A stretch of 64,000 bases of DNA from Leifsonia sp. Root227 (lineage in GTDB: Bacteria; Actinomycetota; Actinomycetes; Actinomycetales; Microbacteriaceae). The stretch is from NCBI RefSeq assembly GCF_001428745.1, contig NZ_LMIO01000001.1, forward strand, positions 272,818 through 336,817. Direction: 5' to 3'. The notes under the pieces were generated by a model. The model searched no databases. It worked only from the letters and a program-made list of their open reading frames with translations, and was not told where the DNA came from. Of the stretch, positions 58,081 through 64,000 are shown in pieces. The first letter of the stretch is position 1. Each line of letters starts with the position of its first letter. The translations under genes and the position numbers were made by a program.

Positions 58081-58935
58081 GTGGGACGTGAAGGGTACTG
58101 GACCACCGAGCCGGTCGAGCTGCTCGAAGTCGGGGAAGGCTTCCGGCTGGACGAGCAGGACACGGGCGGCAAGCCCGGATTCGACGGAGGCAAGCCGGAG
58201 GGGGTGGCCGCGCTCGCCGAGGGGGCTGCGATCCTGGCCGACCTGCAGGAGCGCCTGTACGCGGCGGGGACGGTGGGCGACAAGCGTCGGCTGCTGCTCG
58301 TGCTGCAGGCCATGGACACCGCAGGCAAGGGCGGCATCGTCTCGCACGTCGTCGGCGCGGTGAACCCGGGCGGTGTGCGCTACGCGGGCTTCAAGAAGCC
58401 GACGCCGGAGGAGCTGGCTCACGACTTCCTCTGGCGCATCGACCGCGAGGTCCCTGCCGCAGGCCAGCTCGGCGTGTTCGACCGTTCGCACTACGAGGAC
58501 GTGCTGATCGGGCGCGTGCGGCAGCTCGCGCCCGCCGACGAGATCGAGCGCAGGTACGGTGCGATCAACCAGTTCGAGGAGGAACTGGTGGAGAGCGGGA
58601 CGACGATCGTGAAGGTGATGCTTCACCTCGGCAAGGACGAGCAGAGGGCACGCCTCGCCGATCGCCTCGAGCGGCCGGAGAAGCACTGGAAGTACAACCC
58701 GGGGGATGTCGACGAGCGCGAGCTGTGGGACGAGTACCAGGCCGCGTACCAGGTGGTCTTCGACAGGACCTCCACGAAGCAGGCCCCGTGGTTCGTCGTC
58801 CCCGCCGACCGCAAATGGTACGCGCGGCTCGCGGTGCAGCACCTGCTCATCCATGCCCTGGAGGACATGGACTTGGGCTGGCCCGCCCCCGACTACGACG
58901 TGGAGGTCGAGAAGGCCAGGCTCGCCGCCTCCTGA
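58081..58935 (+). CDS. ppk2: Polyphosphate kinase 2 family protein
   Basis: 284 residues, GTG start behind GAGGAGG. Walker A-like AMDTAGKGG, Walker B DRSHYEDVLIGRV, and the lid with the RLADRLERPEKHWKYNPGD pattern; PPK2 class 1-like length. Uses polyphosphate to phosphorylate nucleoside mono- or diphosphates. Confidence 0.93.
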   Translation: MGREGYWTTEPVELLEVGEGFRLDEQDTGGKPGFDGGKPEGVAALAEGAAILADLQERLYAAGTVGDKRRLLLVLQAMDTAGKGGIVSHVVGAVNPGGVRYAGFKKPTPEELAHDFLWRIDREVPAAGQLGVFDRSHYEDVLIGRVRQLAPADEIERRYGAINQFEEELVESGTTIVKVMLHLGKDEQRARLADRLERPEKHWKYNPGDVDERELWDEYQAAYQVVFDRTSTKQAPWFVVPADRKWYARLAVQHLLIHALEDMDLGWPAPDYDVEVEKARLAAS

Positions 58936-58953
58936 TGTGGCGGCAGGCGCCGG

Positions 58954-60231
58954 CTATCCGAAGGCTTCGACCACCGGACGGAACTTCATCGTCGTCTCGG
59001 CGAGTTCTCGCTCAGGGTCGGAGTCGGCCACGATGCCCGCACCGGCATACGCAGTGATGTCGCCGGACTCGGAGACCTGCGCGCAGCGCAGCGCGATGGC
59101 CCACTCGCCGTCGCCGTCGCCGCCGACCCAGCCGACGGGACCGGCATAACGGCCACGGTCGAACGGCTCCAGCTCGCGGATGACGGCCATCGCATCCCGT
59201 GTCGGGGTGCCTGCGACAGCGGCGGTCGGATGCAGGGCGTCGACCAGGTCGAGCGAGCTCGACCCGTCGCTCAGGGTGCCCTGGACGTCGGTGGCGAGGT
59301 GCCAAAGGTTGGGGAGCTTGAGGGTGAACGGCAGGTCGCTCGCAGCGAGGTCGGCGCTGTGCTCGCGCAGGGCGTCGACGACGCTCGCCACGGCGTAGCG
59401 GTGCTCGTCCTGGTCTTTGGTGCTGCTCGCGAGCGTGACGGCGGCGTCGTGGTCGCTGACGCTGTCGGCGCCGCGCGAGATGGTGCCGGCGAGCACGCGG
59501 GCGCTCACGGTTCCGTGGTCGACGCGCACCAGCGTCTCCGGTGACGAGCCGACCAGCCCGTCGACGGCGAACGTCCAGCACTCCGGGTAGCCGAGGGCCA
59601 GCTCCACCAGGGCACGGCGCACATCGGACTCGTGCGGAAGGTGCCCGGTGAGGTCCCTGGCGACGACGACCTTGCGGAGGTCGCCGCGCATGACGTGATC
59701 GACGGCGGCCTGCACGGCGGCGCGATAGCCGTCCTTGCTGAGCTTGCCGGGAAGGAGGGAGAGGCGGTACTCGTCGCCGAAGGGGGTGGGGCGCGGGAGG
59801 GCGGACGGCGCTGCACCGGAGGCGTCCGCGTCGTCGGCCGGGCGGATGCGGGTGATCCAGCTCCGCCCATCCCGGCGCCCGATGACGAACTCGGGGACGA
59901 TGAGCACACTCGTCGCAGCGCTGTCGTTGTCGAACGCGAAGGTGCCGAACGCGACCAGGCCGGTGCCCGGCTTGCCGATGCCGTCTGTGACGGACGCCTG
60001 CGAGACGACCTCGCGCCACGCGGCGGCGGCAGAACGCATCCTGTCGTTGCCGGAGAACTCGAGCCGAAGCGCTTCGCCGATCCCGGCCATCCCTTCTCCC
60101 TTGCGGAGCCAGAGCAGCGGGTGCCTGGCGTCGAGGAACGGGATGAGCTGGCGGACGTCGTCGATGGGGGTGGTTTCGACCAGGAGAGCCGTGGCGCTCG
60201 ATGTCCGGGGCGTGGTCGCTGTTGCTGTCAC
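58954..60231 (-). CDS. menF: Isochorismate synthase
   Basis: 425 residues. Chorismate-utilising fold: GTFAFDNDSAATSVLIVPEFVIG, then KVVVARDL, ECWTFAVDGLVGSSPETLVRVDHGTVSARVLAGTISRGAD, LHPTAAVAGTPTRDAM and YAGPVGWVGGDGDGEWAIALRCA. These match the MenF/EntC class; isochorismate feeds menaquinone synthesis in actinobacteria. Convergent with the PPK2 gene. Confidence 0.93.
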   Translation of the reverse strand: MTATATTPRTSSATALLVETTPIDDVRQLIPFLDARHPLLWLRKGEGMAGIGEALRLEFSGNDRMRSAAAAWREVVSQASVTDGIGKPGTGLVAFGTFAFDNDSAATSVLIVPEFVIGRRDGRSWITRIRPADDADASGAAPSALPRPTPFGDEYRLSLLPGKLSKDGYRAAVQAAVDHVMRGDLRKVVVARDLTGHLPHESDVRRALVELALGYPECWTFAVDGLVGSSPETLVRVDHGTVSARVLAGTISRGADSVSDHDAAVTLASSTKDQDEHRYAVASVVDALREHSADLAASDLPFTLKLPNLWHLATDVQGTLSDGSSSLDLVDALHPTAAVAGTPTRDAMAVIRELEPFDRGRYAGPVGWVGGDGDGEWAIALRCAQVSESGDITAYAGAGIVADSDPERELAETTMKFRPVVEAFG

Positions 60232-60330
60232 CCGTTCAGCCTACGCCCGGGATGCTGGGGTCGGATGCGCGCGGGCTGAGGGTTCGCGGGGCCGGGATGC
60301 GCATCCCGCCCCCGCGAACCGTCCGTCGAA

Positions 60331-62343
60331 TCAGGACAGTCGCACCGGCGAGCCGAGCACCCGGCCGCTCGCGCTGCCGGACGGGCCTGTCACCGTCCAC
60401 GACGTGTCCGGCACGAAGTAGCCCTGTGCCGCCTCCGCTGCGGTGACCGTGTGCTTCGGCGTCGAGCACACGTATGACGCGCCGGGCGCCAGCGCCGTGT
60501 ACCGGCAGTTGCCTGCGCCGCTCGGCAGGAACGGGGAGAAGGCGCCGGCGGTGGGGACCACGGAGACGGTGGCCGTGCCGGTGTTCGTGACCCGGAAGGT
60601 GTACGCCACCTGGTCGCCCGCTGCGTACGGCGAGGAGGTCACGTCGCGTTCGCCGTCCGAGCGCTCGCCGGAGATGGCCGCCGTCCCGATGGTCGCCGCC
60701 CCTGCCTGGATGCCGCCCTGCAGCGCGACCGGCAGGCCGAGGACGCGGGTGGCGCCGGAGGAGTCGCCCGACGCGCTCCAGGTGGTGTCCGGCACGGCAT
60801 AGCCCCGCGACACCTCGCCCGCTGTCACGGTGTGCCGCGGCGAGGAGCAGGTGTATGAGGCGCCACCGGCGAGGCCGATGTACCGGCAGTTTCCCGCGCC
60901 GCTCGGCACCAGGGGCGAGAAGTTGCCGCTGGTGGGTGCGATCGTGGACGCGGCTGAACCGTGGTTGGAGACCGTGAACGCATACGGCAGCGCTTCGCCG
61001 GCTGCGTACGGAGACGCGCTGAGATCGCGGGCGGTGTCCGTCCGTGCGCCGGCGATCGTCAGCTTAGAGAGCGTGCTGACGCCGTCGCAGGCCGCGTTCA
61101 GCCAGGCGTCGTCGAATCGGGCGAAGTTCATCGCCGTGGATGCGCTCGACTCGTAGAGCACGCCGAACTGGCCGGGACTGAGCCTGGTGGCCGTCGAGTA
61201 TCCGGAGAATCCGGCGTTGAGCTGCCTGGCGAACGGCCAGGTCGCGCCGTCGTCGCAGGAGACGCGCGCCGTCAGGTTGGAGCGGGCCAACTGGGATGCG
61301 GTGTTGGTGAAGAGCAGCATCTTCGATTCGGGGCTGCCGGAGGGTGCGTCCGGGAACACCCGCGTGATCGACGCGTTGTTGGTCGGGTCCGGCAGCTCGG
61401 TGTCCTGGCTGACAGGGCCGTACGTGACGCCGCCATCGGTGGAGACGGCGACCTTGCGGTATCCGCCGCCCGCGTTGTCGCGGGAGTTGAGGAGCACGCG
61501 GCCGTCGGAGAGCTCGACCACCTTGTTCTCGTCCATCCTCGTCCCGGCGAACTGACCGCGCTGCCAGGTGGCGCCGTGGTCGTCCGAGTACACGCTGTAT
61601 GCCTGGATGGCGTTGGTGCCGTCCGCCTGGCGCACGTCACCGGCGAACTGCTGGATCAGCCGGCCGGCGTGCGCGCCGTAGTGGAGCTGGATGCCCTCTC
61701 CGGAGCTCGCGAACATGCTGCGAACGTCGCCGGCGACGGGACTCGTGGTGCTCGTCCCCGGCTTGACCACCGAGGTGATCAGCCGTGGTTCGCTCCAGGT
61801 GACGCCGGCGTCGTCCGACTCGGACACCTGGGCACTGATGACCTGCCGGTTCGCGTCGTCGTTGCCGAACGTGCTGCCGCCAAAGCCCTGGTCCTTCGAG
61901 TAGACGGAGAACAGGAAGACCTTTCCAGCTACGGCGTCGTAGACGAAGCTCGGGTCGCTGAATCCGCTCTTCGGCGACGTGGTCACTCCGGCGCGCACCG
62001 TGCTGAGCGGACCCCAGGTCTGACCGCCGTCCGTGCTGCGCTTCATCACGATCGAGTTGGGGTTGGGGGAGTCCGCCGCGCTCCCTGGCCGGCCGTCCCA
62101 CGCCGCGAGCACGACGCCGCCGCCGACGGATGCGAGCGCGGGGATGCGATACGCGGCGAACGGAGAGACAGGGCTCCCCGAGATGTCAGCGGTGCTGAAA
62201 GCGCCTGGCGGATCGGTCGGTGCTGCGACGGCCGGTGCGATCGGCAGAACGACGGCCGCGGCCGTGGCCGAGGCGGCGAGGGCGGCGAGCCATGCTCTCC
62301 TGCGGTGGGGATGCTGCCGGATCTCCGAAAATGGGCGTGACAT
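60331..62343 (-). CDS. Secreted sialidase (exo-alpha-sialidase) with two C-terminal repeat domains
   Basis: 670 residues. The N-terminus (about 40 residues) has Arg-rich HRRRAWLAALAASATAAA, a signal sequence that could suit Sec or Tat. The catalytic propeller has the FRIP-like AYRIPALASVGGGVVLAAWDGRPG and Asp-box repeats (STDGGQTW, SDDAGVTW, SDDHGATW, STDGGVTY, SCDDGATW). Two similar C-terminal domains of about 100 residues (starting at LTIAGARTDTARDL and ISGERSDGERDV) resemble DUF11/NEW3-type adhesive repeats. Cleaves terminal sialic acids outside the cell; no LPXTG anchor. Confidence 0.9.
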   Translation of the reverse strand: MSRPFSEIRQHPHRRRAWLAALAASATAAAVVLPIAPAVAAPTDPPGAFSTADISGSPVSPFAAYRIPALASVGGGVVLAAWDGRPGSAADSPNPNSIVMKRSTDGGQTWGPLSTVRAGVTTSPKSGFSDPSFVYDAVAGKVFLFSVYSKDQGFGGSTFGNDDANRQVISAQVSESDDAGVTWSEPRLITSVVKPGTSTTSPVAGDVRSMFASSGEGIQLHYGAHAGRLIQQFAGDVRQADGTNAIQAYSVYSDDHGATWQRGQFAGTRMDENKVVELSDGRVLLNSRDNAGGGYRKVAVSTDGGVTYGPVSQDTELPDPTNNASITRVFPDAPSGSPESKMLLFTNTASQLARSNLTARVSCDDGATWPFARQLNAGFSGYSTATRLSPGQFGVLYESSASTAMNFARFDDAWLNAACDGVSTLSKLTIAGARTDTARDLSASPYAAGEALPYAFTVSNHGSAASTIAPTSGNFSPLVPSGAGNCRYIGLAGGASYTCSSPRHTVTAGEVSRGYAVPDTTWSASGDSSGATRVLGLPVALQGGIQAGAATIGTAAISGERSDGERDVTSSPYAAGDQVAYTFRVTNTGTATVSVVPTAGAFSPFLPSGAGNCRYTALAPGASYVCSTPKHTVTAAEAAQGYFVPDTSWTVTGPSGSASGRVLGSPVRLS

Positions 62344-62440
62344 AGCGTTCCTTCCTTTCCTGTTGGCACTGCGATGTGTTCCGGGTGAGGTGAGGTACTG
62401 CGTCGGGTATCCGGGTAAGCGATGTCGGCAGAGCGCGGCG

Positions 62441-63250
62441 TCAGCCCAGTTCGCGGACGGTGGATGCGAGGATCGCCGCCGCCTTCCGATCGGCGCGCCT
62501 GTCGTGCAGGGCGGCGACTCCGGCCGCCGCGAAGAACAGCGCGACCATCGGCAGGGCGAGGCCGACCATCGAGAGCACGTCGGCCGCCGGGGTCGCGATG
62601 GCGGTGAAGAGGGCGATGGCGATCACGGCCACCCGCCACGACCGGACGATGGTGGATGCGCGCAGCACGCCGACGAAGTTGAGCAGCACGACCACGATCG
62701 GGAGCACGAACGCCACACCGATCGCGACGATGAGCTTGAGCACGAAGTCGAAGTAGGTCTTCGCCTGCACGATCGCCGCATCCTGCTGAGGGGCGAACCC
62801 GGTGAGCACGCCGACCATGTGCGGCAGCACGAACCAGCCCGCCAGACAGCCGGCGAGGAACAGCGGGACCGCGGTGAAGAAGAAGCCGAAACCGTACAGC
62901 CGTTCCCTGCGGTTGAGCGCTGGAACGAGGAATGCCCAGAGCTGGTAGAGCCAGACCGGGCTGGAGACGATGACGCCGACGGTCATCGCCACCTGCATCC
63001 TGAGGTCGAACGCGCCCGTGATGGTGTCGTAGTTGAGTTCGGCGAGACGGTGCTGGGTGGCGGCGACCTGTTCGATCGGGGCGCGGAGTGCATCCAGCAC
63101 CGGGGTCGCCAGAAACCATCCGGCCACGACGCCGGCGAGCAGCGCTGCGGCCGACCGGAAGAGGCGGCGGCGGAGTTCGGCGAGATGCGCGGCGATCGCC
63201 ATGCGGCCGGACTCGGCCTTCTGCGCGCGCGGCTTCGTACTCCGCCGCAC
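62441..63250 (-). CDS. tatC: Twin-arginine translocase subunit TatC
   Basis: 269 residues. TatC start MAIAAHLAELRRRLFRSAAALLAGVVAGWFLATPVLDALRAPIEQ, six membrane helices, and the conserved YQLWAFLVPALNRRER with FFFTAVPLFLAGCLAGWFVLP. Receptor for RR-signal proteins. Starts 4 bp after the TatA stop, so the two are co-transcribed. Confidence 0.96.
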   Translation of the reverse strand: MRRSTKPRAQKAESGRMAIAAHLAELRRRLFRSAAALLAGVVAGWFLATPVLDALRAPIEQVAATQHRLAELNYDTITGAFDLRMQVAMTVGVIVSSPVWLYQLWAFLVPALNRRERLYGFGFFFTAVPLFLAGCLAGWFVLPHMVGVLTGFAPQQDAAIVQAKTYFDFVLKLIVAIGVAFVLPIVVVLLNFVGVLRASTIVRSWRVAVIAIALFTAIATPAADVLSMVGLALPMVALFFAAAGVAALHDRRADRKAAAILASTVRELG

Positions 63251-63253
63251 GGG

Positions 63254-63445
63254 TCAGACCTCCGTGCTGCCCGGCGTCTTCGGCTCGCTGTCGCGACCGG
63301 TGAACTCGGGCTTGACCTCGCTCTTGAAGATCCGCATCGACTGTCCGAGGCTCTTCGCGAGGGCGGGGATCTTGGGTGCGCCGAACAGGAGAAGGATGAC
63401 GGCGACGATGATCAGGGCGTGCCAGCCGTTGAGGTTCGCGAACAT
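63254..63445 (-). CDS. tatA: Twin-arginine translocase subunit TatA/E
   Basis: 63 residues. Membrane helix [36 protein letters not shown], with the FG hinge and amphipathic helix of TatA. Forms the pore assembly with TatC. Confidence 0.94.
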   Translation of the reverse strand: MFANLNGWHALIIVAVILLLFGAPKIPALAKSLGQSMRIFKSEVKPEFTGRDSEPKTPGSTEV

Positions 63446-63547
63446 CGGGGGAGGCCTTTCTCGTAGAGGTTCGCGGCTGATGCCGCCCGGTCACTCAAGC
63501 ACATATGACGTCTGATGTCTAGGCGGAATTGTGATACGGTCGCACCC

Positions 63548-63820
63548 ATGTTCGGTCTGACGTTCGACAAACTGATCGTCGTGGGAGTGGTCGCGGCCTT
63601 CCTCGTCGGCCCGACGCGCCTGCCCGGATACGCCGCGAAACTCGCTGAGTTGGTGCGCAGACTGCGCAGCACGGCCGACGGCCTCAAGGAGCGCGTCAGC
63701 GACGAGATCGGCGAGGACATCGACTGGCAGAAGCTCGACCCGCGGCGGTACGACCCCCGCGCCATCGTGCGCGGCGCGCTCTTCGACGACGAGCAGGACA
63801 CCGGGACGAAACGGGACTGA
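63548..63820 (+). CDS. tatB: Twin-arginine translocase subunit TatB-like
   Basis: 90 residues. N-terminal helix FDKLIVVGVVAAFLVGPTRLPGYAAKLAELVRRLRSTADGLKERV with the (L/V)GP-x-RLP hinge of TatB. Divergent from the tatA-tatC pair and 102 bp away. ATG 63548 chosen. Likely bridges substrates to TatC. Confidence 0.87.
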   Translation: MFGLTFDKLIVVGVVAAFLVGPTRLPGYAAKLAELVRRLRSTADGLKERVSDEIGEDIDWQKLDPRRYDPRAIVRGALFDDEQDTGTKRD

Positions 63821-63860
63821 CCAGGCCGGCCGACAGGCAGCCACCAGCGAAAGAGAGAGC

Positions 63861-64000
63861 ATGTTCCTCGACCTCCCAGAGCCAGAGCTCCGCGCGTACC
63901 GCAGCGCGCAGAGCGACCCGGACGACTTCGACGCGTTCTGGGCGGACACGATCGACGGCGCCCGCGCGCATCCACTGGTCGTCGGCGTCGAACAGGTGGA
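63861..64000 (+). CDS. Acetylxylan esterase (partial, cut by window end)
   Basis: 46 residues visible: MFLDLPEPELRAYRSAQSDPDDFDAFWADTIDGARAHPLV. This is the typical N-terminus of AXE1-family acetylxylan esterase/cephalosporin deacetylase. AGAGAGA precedes the ATG. The catalytic domain lies beyond the window. Confidence 0.83.
   Translation, partial: MFLDLPEPELRAYRSAQSDPDDFDAFWADTIDGARAHPLVVGVEQV

Noticed and set aside
1-64000. CRISPR array or prophage
   Set aside because: No regularly spaced repeats with unique spacers, integrase, terminase or capsid genes are visible.

Overview
The window is a high-GC actinobacterial chromosome segment. Three things point to the family Microbacteriaceae (Leifsonia/Microbacterium-like): the codon usage and frequent 'ggatgcg' style codon strings, a 32-residue bS22 ribosomal protein gene beside a small BldC/excisionase-like HTH gene, and a DUF7882-type protein of the kind usual in that family. 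I see no prophage, plasmid, CRISPR array or complete insertion sequence. The species cannot be named from sequence alone.

Layout. 1-6 kb is rich in regulators (MarR, three TetR) divergent from or next to small metabolic genes (Asp-nucleophile alpha/beta hydrolase, crotonase-like protein, NmrA-like reductase); most intergenic gaps hold a clear palindromic operator. 6-14.7 kb is a catabolic cluster: ROK repressor with a 45-bp operator, a DapA/NAL-family aldolase, then a type-5 (peptide/nickel-type) ABC importer whose second permease is fused to the first ATPase, ending with a D-2-hydroxyacid dehydrogenase. 14.8-20.6 kb holds redox and housekeeping genes, tRNA-Arg(ACG) with a terminator, and a WYL regulator/VOC protein divergent pair. 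21-25 kb encodes a heterodimeric ABC exporter with one degenerate and one canonical ATP site. 25-38 kb contains a DUF805 membrane protein, a cysteine-free HesB-like protein, a PfpI protein, aldo/keto reductase, S9 peptidase, FUSC transporter, GH13 glucosidase and a bifunctional penicillin-binding protein. 37.5-41.4 kb is a dense regulator block (three MarR, one PadR) with tiny unknown proteins and a shared operator CTAGA-N3-TCTAG. 41.5-54.7 kb carries a drug-type ABC exporter, upp, tadA, proC, a CDF transporter, Ktr/Trk potassium uptake, bS22 and a tandem GntR pair. 54.9-64 kb carries a SHOCT protein, a membrane alpha/beta-hydrolase, PPK2, isochorismate synthase, a secreted sialidase, the Tat genes and the start of an acetylxylan esterase.

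The most striking unexplained structure is a family of five 62-bp near-perfect palindromes (28.2, 43.4, 48.4, 49.4 and 53.2 kb). Four of them sit between convergent genes. Two, in opposite orientation, flank a VSR/DUF559-type putative nuclease gene, and one of those supplies the last codons and stop of that gene. The only gap over 300 bases without a gene is 44208-44640, which looks like a long leader/promoter region.
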